Shown in pieces: positions 1 through 7,059 of a stretch of 8,932 nt of DNA (position 1 is its first letter; each line of letters starts with the position of its first letter). The stretch lies in the NCBI GenBank assembly GCA_900545785.1, contig URAA01000059.1, positions 1-8,932 of the forward strand, read 5' to 3'. The notes beneath the pieces are model-generated. The model did no database searches, was not told the origin of the DNA, and saw only the letters and a list, made by a program, of their open reading frames with translations. The stretch comes from an uncultured Dialister sp. GTDB lineage: Bacteria > Bacillota > Negativicutes > Veillonellales > Dialisteraceae. The position numbers were made by a program, and so were the translations under genes.

Positions 1-694
1 TCTCATTTTTTTGATAAACGGGATTTATACATTTAAAGACGATACTGTTGTCGGAACAGTACTTGAAAACAGTTCGGCTTATCATGCAGGAATTACGATG
101 GGTGATAAAATTCTGAGTATTGACGGACATCCCGTTGATAAATGGGAAGATATCGGCAAATGGGTTTCTGACAAGGCAGGCCGTGTTTTATCCGTAGAAA
201 TTGAAACGGTGGGCGAGGTTAAAAAAGTAACCGTCATTCCTCAAGATGACGGAACCGGCAGAGCGATCATGGGAATCACCCCTCATATGGAACAAGAGAA
301 AGTGTCCTTTATGCAGTCGATACAGCTGAGTATTGACAGATGTATGTTTATCTTGAGACAGATCGCAGAGGGAATTTTTTCATTAATTTCCGGAACTTCC
401 GAAGGAGTGGCCGGACCTATCGGAGTCGCCCGTATGGCGGGAAATGTTGCTGACTCCGGAATGATGGCCCTGTTCACTTTTATTGCTTTGCTGAGTCTGA
501 ACTTGGGCATCTTAAATTTACTTCCCATTCCTCTTTTGGACGGAGGTTTGCTTTTATTGACACTGCTGGAGGTTGTTTATGGGAAAAAACTTCCTGAAAA
601 AGCTTTATATTACATACAGGCCGTGGGGATAACAATTATTTCATTTTTATTCCTTCTTGCGATGTTTAACGATTTATCTTCGATATTTAAATAA
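1..694 (+). CDS. rseP: RIP (site-2) zinc metalloprotease, C-terminal part
   Basis: This is the 3' part of an intramembrane metalloprotease of the RseP/RasP (M50) family, which cleaves anti-sigma factors and signal-peptide remnants inside the cytoplasmic membrane. The frame is open to the left edge (codons from position 2), so the true start and the N-terminal HExxH zinc site lie outside. Visible are a PDZ domain (about nt 50-235, with GTVLENSSAYHAGI and GDKILSIDG), then a membrane segment leading into the family signature NLLPIPLLDGG (nt 515-547). Its Asp (nt 539-541) is the third zinc ligand of this family. A last hydrophobic helix (nt 611-673) is followed by a short tail. The TTG at 11 is not a credible start because it lies inside the fold. 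It is followed after 11 nt by ispG, an order common in Firmicutes. The family call is very secure; the exact subfamily name is by homology. Confidence 0.95.
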   Translation, partial: LIFLINGIYTFKDDTVVGTVLENSSAYHAGITMGDKILSIDGHPVDKWEDIGKWVSDKAGRVLSVEIETVGEVKKVTVIPQDDGTGRAIMGITPHMEQEKVSFMQSIQLSIDRCMFILRQIAEGIFSLISGTSEGVAGPIGVARMAGNVADSGMMALFTFIALLSLNLGILNLLPIPLLDGGLLLLTLLEVVYGKKLPEKALYYIQAVGITIISFLFLLAMFNDLSSIFK

Positions 695-696
695 AT

Positions 697-702
697 GGTG
701 AT
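697..702 (+). promoter_or_regulatory. Ribosome binding site of ispG (GGTGAT type)
   Basis: GGTGAT lies only 3 nt before the ispG ATG. It does not look like a classical AGGAGG, but it is fully complementary to the AUCACC part of the 16S rRNA 3' tail. In that register the usual GGAGG site would end about 7 nt before the ATG, so the geometry is normal. It supports ATG 706 as the start. The ATG at 701 meets TGA after one codon. Confidence 0.6.
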
Positions 703-705
703 GGA

Positions 706-1767
706 ATGAAACTTACAAGACAAGTGAAAGTGGGGGGCGTTGCGATAGGCGGCGGCGCACCGATTGCAATCCAGTCGATGAGTACGTTCAGCCCTGTTGA
801 TACCGAATTTGCGGCAGCCCAAATCAACGCATTGTATGAAGCCGGCGCGGATATTGTACGAGTGGCGGTTCCTGACAAAAAGGCGGCAGAATCTCTCGGT
901 GAGTTGCGCAAAAGAGTAAAAGTGCCCTTGGTGGCGGATATTCATTTTGATTACCGCTTGGCATTGACGGCGTTGGAGTCCGGTATCGACGGCCTTCGGA
1001 TCAATCCCGGCAATATAGGGAAAAGGGAAAATGTGGTCAAAGTGGTAGCGATGGCGAAAGAGAAGAATATTCCTCTTCGAATCGGTATCAATGCAGGTTC
1101 TCTTCAGGAACGTATTTTAGAAGAATATGGCGGACATCCTACGGCGGAAGGCATGGTGGCGAGTGCGTTGGAAAATGTAAGGATATTGGAAGAAGAAAAT
1201 TTCCGAGACATCGTCATTTCCGTAAAATCCACAGATGTGCCGATGATGGTGAAAGCAAACCGCATGCTTCATGAAAAAGTGGACTATCCTCTTCATTTGG
1301 GAGTGACTGAAGCAGGTACTTTATACAGAGGAACCATAAAATCTTCCGTGGGAATCGGTGCTCTGCTTTTGGACGGTATCGGTGATACAATAAGAGTATC
1401 TTTGACGGATGATCCGATAAAAGAAGTAAAAGCCGCCAAGGAAATATTGAGTGCCACAGGATTACAGCAATACGGACCGGTTCTCATATCATGCCCGACC
1501 TGCGGCAGAACTCAGATCGATATGATTGAAATGGCAAAAGAAGTAGAAAGAAGAATAGACAAATTGAAAATACCCATCCGCGTCGCGGTTATGGGTTGTG
1601 CCGTTAACGGCCCCGGAGAAGCTAAGGAAGCGGACTTCGGGATTGCCGGCGGAAAAGGAACGGGACTTCTTTTTAGAAAAGGCAAGGTTCTGAGAAGTGT
1701 TCCGGAAGCAGAATTAATTGACGCTTTAATGGAAGAAATTGAAAAATACGAAAATAAAGGAGAATAA
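706..1767 (+). CDS. ispG: 4-hydroxy-3-methylbut-2-enyl diphosphate synthase (IspG/GcpE)
   Basis: This cytosolic [4Fe-4S] enzyme of the MEP (non-mevalonate) isoprenoid pathway converts 2-C-methyl-D-erythritol 2,4-cyclodiphosphate to HMBPP. The protein is 353 aa, the normal length of the short bacterial form without the plant-type insert. The N-terminal two thirds form the TIM barrel (ADIHFDYRLAL, LRINPGNIG, RIGINAGSL and SVKSTDVPMM are visible). The C-terminal iron-sulfur domain carries CPTCGR with Cys263 and Cys266, and MGCAVNGPGE with Cys298 and Glu305. These match the three cluster cysteines and the catalytic Glu of the family. All key residues are present, so it should be active. It begins 11 nt after the protease gene and ends 2 nt before proS, whose ribosome binding site lies inside its last codons. 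Confidence 0.98.
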   Translation: MKLTRQVKVGGVAIGGGAPIAIQSMSTFSPVDTEFAAAQINALYEAGADIVRVAVPDKKAAESLGELRKRVKVPLVADIHFDYRLALTALESGIDGLRINPGNIGKRENVVKVVAMAKEKNIPLRIGINAGSLQERILEEYGGHPTAEGMVASALENVRILEEENFRDIVISVKSTDVPMMVKANRMLHEKVDYPLHLGVTEAGTLYRGTIKSSVGIGALLLDGIGDTIRVSLTDDPIKEVKAAKEILSATGLQQYGPVLISCPTCGRTQIDMIEMAKEVERRIDKLKIPIRVAVMGCAVNGPGEAKEADFGIAGGKGTGLLFRKGKVLRSVPEAELIDALMEEIEKYENKGE

Positions 1768-1769
1768 CT

Positions 1770-3497
1770 ATGCTGGCATCCGAATTATACAGTCCTACTT
1801 TGAGAGAAATTCCTTCTGATGCGGTGGTCATCAGCCATAAATACATGCTTAAAGCAGGAATGATGAGAAAAATTTCAAGCGGATTTTATGCTTTTTTGCC
1901 GTTGGCCTTTCGTTCTATCCGCAAAGTGGAAAATATAATAAGAGAAGAAATGGCGGCAATCGGTTCCCAAGAAATATTGATGCCGATTGTACAGCCTGCC
2001 GAACTTTGGCAGCAGTCTGGGCGTTGGGAAGTCTACGGAGAGGAAATGATTAAACTTCTTGATCGTCACGGCCATGAATATTGTCTGGGACCTACTCATG
2101 AAGAATTGATTACTGCACTGGTACATATGGATATTTCTTCCTATAAGCAGCTTCCCGTTTCTCTCTATCAGATGCAGAATAAATATCGTGATGAAAAAAG
2201 ACCGCGTTTCGGACTGATGAGAAGTCGCGAGTTTATCATGAAAGATGCCTATACTTTTGATAAAGATCAGGAAGGGCTGGATAAACAATATAAACTGATG
2301 TACGAAGCATATACAAAAATTTTCACCCGCTGCGGTTTGAATTTCAGACCTGTAGTGGCTGATTCCGGTGCCATCGGAGGAACGGGTTCTCATGAATTTG
2401 AAGTCATTGCCGATTCGGGAGAAGCGGATATTGTTTATTGCAAAGATTGTGACTTTGCGGCAAATACGGAAGCTGTGGAACCGAATGTACTGACCTCTGA
2501 TATTCACAACGAGAAAGAAAAAGAAATCGTAGAAACACCGGGGCAGCATACGATAGAAATGGTATGTAATTTTTTACATGCTCCGGTGAAACAATCGATA
2601 AAAGCGGTTGTATATAAATTGGATGACACTGTTGTTCTTGCTATGGTTCGGGGAGATCATGAAGTCAACGAAGTCCGTCTTCAAAATTTATTTCATGCCG
2701 TAAATCTGGAAATGGCATCAGAAGAAGATTTGAAGCGCTGCGGACTGACGGCAGGTTATATAAGTCCGATAGGCCTTAAAGCGGTTGAGAATTTTGAAAT
2801 TGTGGCAGATAAAACCGTCATGGAGATGGAAGATGCCTGCTGCGGCGGAAATGAAACGGACAAGCATTTTATTCATGTCAATCCGAAAAGAGATTTTGAC
2901 AGTCATGTAAAGGTAGAAACCATCCGGCTTATTACGTCGGAAGATGTCTGCCCCGTTTGCGGCGGACGAATTGAGCTGAAAAAGGGAATCGAAGTGGGTC
3001 AGGTTTTTAAGCTCGGCACAAAATACAGTGAAAAACTGGGATGCACTTATTTAGACAGCAATGGAAAATTGAAGCCGATGATCATGGGGTCTTACGGAAT
3101 CGGTGTTACCCGCACCGTTGCCGCATCAATTGAACAAAACCATGACGATGACGGAATCATTTGGCCTGTGGCGATTGCTCCTTATGAAGCAGTCATCATA
3201 CCGGCAAACAATAAAGATGAAGATGTGATGAAAGCAGCCGAGCGTTTATATGAAGAGATGGAAGATTATCATGACGAGTTCGTTTTGGATGACAGAAACG
3301 AAAGAGCAGGCATCAAATTTAAAGATGCGGATCTGATCGGATATCCTCTTCGTATTACCATCGGTAAAAAATGGAAAGAAAACGGTATGGTTGAAATAAA
3401 ATTGCGCCGAAGCGGAGAAGTAAGGGAAGTTCCGCTGTCCGAATGTAAATCCGAAGTACTCCGAATGCTTAAAGAATTGCATGAAAAGAACTTGTAA
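1770..3497 (+). CDS. proS: Prolyl-tRNA synthetase, bacterial type with editing domain
   Basis: This class II aminoacyl-tRNA synthetase charges tRNA-Pro. It is 575 aa, close to the usual bacterial-type length. The catalytic core shows the GPTHEE loop (Thr109, Glu111), motif 2 RDEKRPRFGLMRSREF (Arg140, Arg151) and motif 3 GSYGIGVTR (Arg448). The insertion (INS) editing domain, about residues 225-400, hydrolyses Ala-tRNA-Pro. Lys278 in SIKAVVY aligns with the editing Lys279 of the E. coli enzyme, and VRGDHEVNEV follows. A C-terminal anticodon-binding domain starts near residue 475. Two CxxC pairs bracket the editing domain (Cys224/227 and Cys394/397), with Cys357-Cys358 between them, so a bound metal is possible. 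AAGGAG at 1757-1762, inside the end of ispG, with a 7-nt spacer fixes the ATG at 1770 and suggests translational coupling. Confidence 0.98.
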   Translation: MLASELYSPTLREIPSDAVVISHKYMLKAGMMRKISSGFYAFLPLAFRSIRKVENIIREEMAAIGSQEILMPIVQPAELWQQSGRWEVYGEEMIKLLDRHGHEYCLGPTHEELITALVHMDISSYKQLPVSLYQMQNKYRDEKRPRFGLMRSREFIMKDAYTFDKDQEGLDKQYKLMYEAYTKIFTRCGLNFRPVVADSGAIGGTGSHEFEVIADSGEADIVYCKDCDFAANTEAVEPNVLTSDIHNEKEKEIVETPGQHTIEMVCNFLHAPVKQSIKAVVYKLDDTVVLAMVRGDHEVNEVRLQNLFHAVNLEMASEEDLKRCGLTAGYISPIGLKAVENFEIVADKTVMEMEDACCGGNETDKHFIHVNPKRDFDSHVKVETIRLITSEDVCPVCGGRIELKKGIEVGQVFKLGTKYSEKLGCTYLDSNGKLKPMIMGSYGIGVTRTVAASIEQNHDDDGIIWPVAIAPYEAVIIPANNKDEDVMKAAERLYEEMEDYHDEFVLDDRNERAGIKFKDADLIGYPLRITIGKKWKENGMVEIKLRRSGEVREVPLSECKSEVLRMLKELHEKNL

Positions 3498-3511
3498 CAA
3501 GAGGAATTGTC

Positions 3512-3727
3512 ATGGACGAGGAAGAATTAAAGCGATTGATAGAAAAAGCAAAAAAAATCGATAAAAATATGGCAGCTCTTTTTCAAGAAGAATGGACAGG
3601 TTCAAAAAAGCCGGCACAAGAAAAAACGGAAGCGAATATTCCTGTTTATGATGCTGAAAAAGAAGAAAAAAATATAGAGGATTTATCTGAATTAATTAAG
3701 AAATATCAGATTTTTTCCAAGAAATAG
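3512..3727 (+). CDS. Small charged protein of unknown function, 71 aa
   Basis: I do not recognise this protein. It starts at an ATG with a good ribosome binding site (GAGG at 3501-3504, 7-nt spacer), 14 nt after proS. It ends 45 nt before recD2, so it is very likely translated as part of the operon. It is very rich in Lys and Glu, has no Cys, no signal peptide and no membrane segment. Residues 1-28 look like an amphipathic helix (EEELKRLIEKAKKIDKNM). A Pro/Lys/Glu-rich linker follows (about 30-46), then a second short helix (about 52-67, EDLSELIKKYQIF). Two helices joined by a flexible linker suggest a small adaptor or partner-binding protein, but that is inference. Its base composition resembles its neighbours, with no sign of transfer. 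Confidence 0.8.
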   Translation: MDEEELKRLIEKAKKIDKNMAALFQEEWTGSKKPAQEKTEANIPVYDAEKEEKNIEDLSELIKKYQIFSKK

Positions 3728-3758
3728 CCGATTTTATCGGTTGACGAATCTGATAAAA
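3728..3758 (+). promoter_or_regulatory. Two overlapping alternative hairpins before recD2
   Basis: In the 45-nt gap before recD2, CCGAT (3728-3732) can pair with ATCGG (3736-3740) around a 3-nt loop. Alternatively TTTTATCGG (3732-3740) can pair with CTGATAAAA (3750-3758), giving 9 bp including one G-T wobble and a 9-nt loop. The two foldings exclude each other, and the second ends where the recD2 ribosome binding site AAGGTG (3758-3763) begins. Both are short and weak, so a regulatory role is only a possibility. Neither is followed by a T run, so this is not a terminator. Confidence 0.25.
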
Positions 3759-3772
3759 AGGTGTGATGGTCG

Positions 3773-5905
3773 ATGATGGAAGAATTGCGAGGAATTGTTA
3801 AAACGATTGTATTCACCAGCGAAGATCAATCGTTCTGCGTTTTCCGCATGAATGAACGTGAAAGCGGGGACTCCGTTACAGTTGCAGGATCTGTCATAAC
3901 GCCCTATGTAGGAGAAAATGTATCGGTTCGGGGATGCTGGGAACGGCATCCTCGTTTTGGCATGCAATTGAAAGCGGAATCTTTGGAACAGATAAAACCG
4001 GAAAAGACCGATGAAATAGAAAAATTTTTAGCTTCCGGAATGATAGCGGGAATCGGGCCTTCCATTGCAAAGAAAATAGTGGATCATTTCGGAAAAAACA
4101 CATTGGACATATTTGAAAATCATATTGACGCACTTTCCGAAGTCCCCGGTATCGGAGAAAAGACTTTGGAAAGGATAAAAAGCTCTTATGCAGGAGTGGG
4201 GATTTTGCAGGAACTAATCATGTTTTTACAGTCTCTCGGCATACCGGAACATTTTGCCGTATCCATGAACCGGATGTATGGAGAAGATGTGATGCAGGTT
4301 ATCAGAGAAAATCCCTATCGCATGGTGAGAGAAATATCGGGACTGGGATTTAGAAATACGGACAAAATTGCCCTTTCCGAGGGCACTTCCCCGGAAGATA
4401 ATGAACGTATCGTTCAAGGGATTTTTTATATTCTGATGCAAATATCGAATAACGGGCATACTTGCGGCCCGTCAGAACGGGTCTATGAAGCGGCAGCCAA
4501 AGTACTGAATCTGGATAAAGAAACTGTTTCCGCTATTGCAAGAGAGGCGGTAGAAAGCGGAGAGATCCCTTCCGCCGTCTATGAAATGGAAAGATATTTA
4601 TATTTGCCTTATTTATACGAAGCGGAAACGGAATCTGCTTTACGTATTAAAGATATGATGGAATATGACAGTTCGCTTGGAAGCGCTGCCTTGGCTATAG
4701 AAAAATTTGAAAGAGAACATGATCTTTCTCTTGCGGAAGAACAGAAAGATGCTGTAAAAAAAGCAATGGAAGCAGGGGTCATGATTATTACCGGCGGCCC
4801 GGGCACGGGGAAAACCACTTTGATACAGGCCATCATTGTCGCAGTGGAGCAATACGGACTGACCGTTCGCTTAATGGCGCCCACCGGCAGGGCGGCAAAA
4901 CGTCTTGCCATCTCAAGCGGCAGAGATGCCGATACTATTCATAAAGCTTTGGAAGCATCATTAAGAGAAAAAGGCGGCACTTATTTTGACAAAAACGAAT
5001 CAGATCCGTTGGAAGAAGATTTAATTATTGTCGACGAAGCTTCCATGGTGGACATATCTCTTTTCTATCATTTGCTTTGTGCAATGAAACAGGGGGCCCG
5101 ATTGATTCTTGTAGGCGATACCGAACAGCTGCCGCCGGTAGGTCCCGGCACGCCTTTAAAAGATTTGATACGATGGAAAGCAGTTCCCGTAGTCGAATTG
5201 AATCATATTTTCCGACAAGAAGAAGGAAGCGGAATTATTGAAAATGCAGTCCGTATTCGGAAAGGAAAATCCTGTATACCCGATGAAAAAGGAGAGTTTC
5301 AGGTCATATCCGTCCAAGATGATGAAGATGCCTATCAGGAAGTGATGAATTTATGCAGCGAACTGGCCTACGGCAAGGAAGAAAATAAAATGAGGGTGCA
5401 AGTGCTTTCACCGATGTACAGAGGCGTTTGCGGCGTGGATAATTTGAATCGCTCCATACAAAAAATGATCGGAGGCAAAGAATTAGAAGAACATACCAAA
5501 TACATGCCCGGCGATAAAGTGATGCAGACCAAAAATGATTATGAAAAAGGCATATACAACGGAGATATCGGTATCGTCTGGGCAGTGACGCCTCAAAAGA
5601 TATTTGTCCGTTATCCTGAAAAAGAAATAATTTACGAAGGACAGGAAAAATTTGATATTCAATTGGCTTATGCAGTGACGGTCCACAAGAGCCAAGGAAG
5701 TGAATATGATACGGTTATTTTTGTGCTCCGGTCTTCTCAATACATTATGTTGCAAAGAAATCTTTTATATACAGGGATAACAAGAGCAAGAAAAAAGACA
5801 GTTCTGATTACGACAGAACAAGCCCTGCGGAGAGCCGTACAAAATTCCGAGACCGATAACAGATACGGTTTATTTTTGCCTCTGTTGCAAAATGAGGTTC
5901 AGTAA
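3773..5905 (+). CDS. recD2: RecD2-type ATP-dependent 5'-3' DNA helicase
   Basis: This is a superfamily 1B helicase, the RecD-like protein found in bacteria without RecC and linked to replication-fork and DNA-repair work. At 710 aa it has the RecD2 length. An OB-like N-terminal region (1-80) precedes tandem helix-hairpin-helix DNA-binding motifs (SGMIAGIGPSIAKKI at 88-102, VPGIGEKTLERI at 124-135), which mark RecD2 rather than RecD of RecBCD. The motor shows Walker A GGPGTGKTT (Lys347), Walker B DEAS (421-424), GDTEQLPPVGPG (motif III), ELNHIFRQ (motif IV), VTVHKSQGSEYD (636-647) and motif VI TGITRAR (667-673). An SH3-like stretch, GDKVMQTKNDYEKGIYNGD, lies in between. All motor motifs are intact. 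Start: ATG 3773 or the adjacent ATG 3776; AAGGTG at 3758-3763 favours the first. The stop overlaps comF by one base. Confidence 0.97.
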   Translation: MMEELRGIVKTIVFTSEDQSFCVFRMNERESGDSVTVAGSVITPYVGENVSVRGCWERHPRFGMQLKAESLEQIKPEKTDEIEKFLASGMIAGIGPSIAKKIVDHFGKNTLDIFENHIDALSEVPGIGEKTLERIKSSYAGVGILQELIMFLQSLGIPEHFAVSMNRMYGEDVMQVIRENPYRMVREISGLGFRNTDKIALSEGTSPEDNERIVQGIFYILMQISNNGHTCGPSERVYEAAAKVLNLDKETVSAIAREAVESGEIPSAVYEMERYLYLPYLYEAETESALRIKDMMEYDSSLGSAALAIEKFEREHDLSLAEEQKDAVKKAMEAGVMIITGGPGTGKTTLIQAIIVAVEQYGLTVRLMAPTGRAAKRLAISSGRDADTIHKALEASLREKGGTYFDKNESDPLEEDLIIVDEASMVDISLFYHLLCAMKQGARLILVGDTEQLPPVGPGTPLKDLIRWKAVPVVELNHIFRQEEGSGIIENAVRIRKGKSCIPDEKGEFQVISVQDDEDAYQEVMNLCSELAYGKEENKMRVQVLSPMYRGVCGVDNLNRSIQKMIGGKELEEHTKYMPGDKVMQTKNDYEKGIYNGDIGIVWAVTPQKIFVRYPEKEIIYEGQEKFDIQLAYAVTVHKSQGSEYDTVIFVLRSSQYIMLQRNLLYTGITRARKKTVLITTEQALRRAVQNSETDNRYGLFLPLLQNEVQ

Positions 5906-6552
5906 TGGGGATTTTTACAGACATTTTGGACATTGTATATCCCGAAACCTGTCCGGGCTGCGGCAAGGCGATATCGGAGAGTGCATGGTGCAAATCTTGT
6001 GTCAGAAAATTTTGGAATCCTCGGATGATATCATCGTCTCCCTCCAAATACCTTTGGGGCTGCTATACACTGTGCAATTACATTGAAGGTGTGAGAAAAG
6101 TCCTTATCAGATTGAAATATGGCGGAAAAAGGGAAATGAAAAAAGCCTTTCCCGAATTACTCGATCAATTTCCTTGGCAGGAAAGGCTTTCCGATTGCTC
6201 AAAAGTGATTCCCGTCCCGCTGGCAAAGGACAGACGTAAAGAACGAGGATATAATCAGGTAGACTTGATTTTTCAAGAATGGATGGAAAATAATAAAAGA
6301 AACTATATGCCTGATGCCATGATCCGCATGAGAAATACAAATACCCAATCTCTTCTGTCCAAATCGGAACGATATGCCAATATAAAAGGCGTGTTTCATA
6401 TTAATAAAGGCGTGGATGTGAGGGGAGAAAATATTCTTCTCGTAGACGATATATATACGACCGGTGCTACCATGGAAGCGGCTGCCCATGAATTGAAGCG
6501 GGCAGGTGCAGGAAAAATAGTGGGACTTACGATCGCCAGCGGCGCCAAATGA
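5905..6552 (+). CDS. comF: ComF family phosphoribosyltransferase-like protein
   Basis: This is a ComFC/GntX-type protein with a phosphoribosyltransferase fold. In competent Firmicutes, ComFC takes part in import of single-stranded DNA; its biochemical reaction is not settled. The protein is 215 aa, a usual length. An N-terminal zinc-ribbon has Cys16-Cys19 (CPGC) and Cys29-Cys32 (CKSC). The conserved RKERGYNQ element follows near residue 112. The PRPP-binding loop is at 180-189 (VDDIYTTGAT). The start ATG lies inside TAATG, so it shares one base with the recD2 stop, and GAGG at 5894-5897 gives a 7-nt spacer; translation is probably coupled. No comFA helicase gene is beside it. It is the last gene of the + strand block and is followed by the terminator at 6681. 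About 130 nt of unassigned sequence lie between. Confidence 0.95.
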   Translation: MGIFTDILDIVYPETCPGCGKAISESAWCKSCVRKFWNPRMISSSPSKYLWGCYTLCNYIEGVRKVLIRLKYGGKREMKKAFPELLDQFPWQERLSDCSKVIPVPLAKDRRKERGYNQVDLIFQEWMENNKRNYMPDAMIRMRNTNTQSLLSKSERYANIKGVFHINKGVDVRGENILLVDDIYTTGATMEAAAHELKRAGAGKIVGLTIASGAK

Positions 6553-6680
6553 AGTCGCTCCGAGCAATGATGAAGAACAGGTTCTGTACATGGAATTGAT
6601 TTCATGAAAACCCGCTTTTAACTGATTTTTTGAATTTCTCTCGGCTTGTTTTGAAATTATATTTGAATTACATTGCATTG

Positions 6681-6722
6681 AAAAACCATCCCTGCCGATT
6701 GATTCGGTAAGGATGGTTTTTT
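6681..6722. terminator. Strong bidirectional intrinsic terminator
   Basis: AAAAACCATCC (6681-6691) pairs exactly with GGATGGTTTTT (6711-6721). After one C-A mismatch the stem continues with 6 more pairs (6693-6698 with 6704-6709, one G-T) around the loop TTGAT. On the + strand the stem ends in six T (6717-6722). On the - strand the A run gives a U tract. It sits between two convergent genes, so it can end both comF and the 61-aa gene. The 128 nt between comF and this hairpin show no gene and no other clear signal. Confidence 0.9.
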
Positions 6723-6737
6723 GATTGAAGGAACAGA

Positions 6738-6923
6738 TTATTTTCCGAATTTAAATCCGCCCAGCATATCTGCGGCTTTTTTCAAGTCGTCGGCAGATAC
6801 ATTATTTATCACTTTCTGAACCGTTTCTTTATCAAGACCGAGTTTTTCACAAACCGTATCGATATTTTCTCCGTTGGCCAGATATTCTTTTACTTTCTGA
6901 ATCATTTCGGTACTGAGTTCCAT
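6738..6923 (-). CDS. Small helix-turn-helix-like protein, 61 aa, unknown function
   Basis: I do not recognise the family. This 61-aa - strand gene has an excellent ribosome binding site (AAGGAGG, 5-nt spacer), its own likely -10 box and a shared terminator, so it is very likely real. Residues 4-17 form a predicted helix. Residues 18-41 (GENIDTVCEKLGL then DKETVQKVINNV) have the spacing of a helix-turn-helix: helix, LGL turn, then a KETV recognition-type helix. A third helix (43-54, SADDLKKAADML) leads to a short GGFKFGK tail. It is soluble, slightly acidic overall (11 Asp/Glu, 9 Lys, no Arg), with one Cys (25) and no signal peptide. The lack of Arg and modest basic charge argue for caution about DNA binding. 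It could equally be a small protein-binding helical bundle. Convergent with comF, divergent from the helicase gene. Confidence 0.8.
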   Translation of the reverse strand: MELSTEMIQKVKEYLANGENIDTVCEKLGLDKETVQKVINNVSADDLKKAADMLGGFKFGK

Positions 6924-6928
6924 GACAG

Positions 6929-6935
6929 CCTCCTT
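6929..6935 (-). promoter_or_regulatory. Ribosome binding site of the 61-aa gene
   Basis: On the - strand AAGGAGG stands 5 nt before the ATG at 6923. It is one of the best matches to the anti-Shine-Dalgarno in the window and is the main reason to accept this small gene and its start. Confidence 0.85.
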
Positions 6936-6946
6936 TTGAATAAAAT

Positions 6947-6970
6947 AATATAAATGACTTCATTTATATT
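6947..6970. promoter_or_regulatory. Perfect 11-bp inverted repeat, candidate operator
   Basis: AATATAAATGA (6947-6957) and TCATTTATATT (6960-6970) are exact inverted copies separated by CT. The element lies just downstream of the predicted - strand -10 box and covers the predicted transcription start of the 61-aa gene, a classical repressor position. As RNA it would have a very tight 2-4-nt loop, which favours a DNA operator over a hairpin. The sequence is AT-rich, which lowers its significance. The binding protein is unknown; autoregulation by the 61-aa protein is an inference. Confidence 0.5.
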
Positions 6971-6972
6971 TT

Positions 6973-6978
6973 ATTATA
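6973..6978 (-). promoter_or_regulatory. Probable -10 box of the 61-aa gene promoter
   Basis: On the - strand this is an exact TATAAT about 50 nt before the ATG at 6923, placing the transcription start near 6966. No good -35 is visible: TTG-containing sequence around 6992-6999 is at 13-16 nt spacing. There is no TG extension. Confidence is therefore moderate. Confidence 0.45.
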
Positions 6979-7059
6979 AAATGACCGGAAAAAACAATCT
7001 CCTTTTCGAATAAAATCGATAATTATTTTTTATAGATCAAAAGAGTCATATAAGCTTTA

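Larger units (their letters stand above)
6930..7016. repeat. Imperfect direct repeat in the divergent region
   Basis: CTCCTTTTGAATAAAAT at 6930-6946 recurs as CTCCTTTTCGAATAAAAT at 6999-7016, with one inserted C, about 70 bp apart. Read on the - strand, the first copy is the leader and part of the ribosome binding site of the 61-aa gene. The second copy carries AAAAGGAG with no usable start codon after it. It looks like a decayed duplicate of the leader. The low-complexity AT content makes chance partly possible. Confidence 0.5.

Noticed and set aside
1875..2549. 224-aa open frame on the - strand
   Set aside because: It lies fully antisense to the proS catalytic core, has an unusual aromatic-rich composition and no motif. 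It is a shadow of proS.
3741..3746. TTGACG as a -35 box for an internal recD2 promoter
   Set aside because: The sequence 17 nt downstream (TGATGG) is not a -10 box, and the gene is well placed for read-through from upstream.
6199..6678. 159-aa open frame on the - strand starting in the gap after comF
   Set aside because: Most of it is antisense to comF, it has no ribosome binding site and no recognisable domain, and its start lies against the terminator stem.
6553..6680. Possible short peptide gene or RNA after comF (ATGATGAAG near 6568)
   Set aside because: The frame ends after 10 codons, has no ribosome binding site, and no stable fold or RNA family signature is visible.
6738..6923. 61-aa protein as a double-glycine leader peptide or RiPP precursor (LGGFKFGK end)
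   Set aside because: Cleavage after GG would leave only five residues, and no modification enzyme, peptidase or exporter is nearby.
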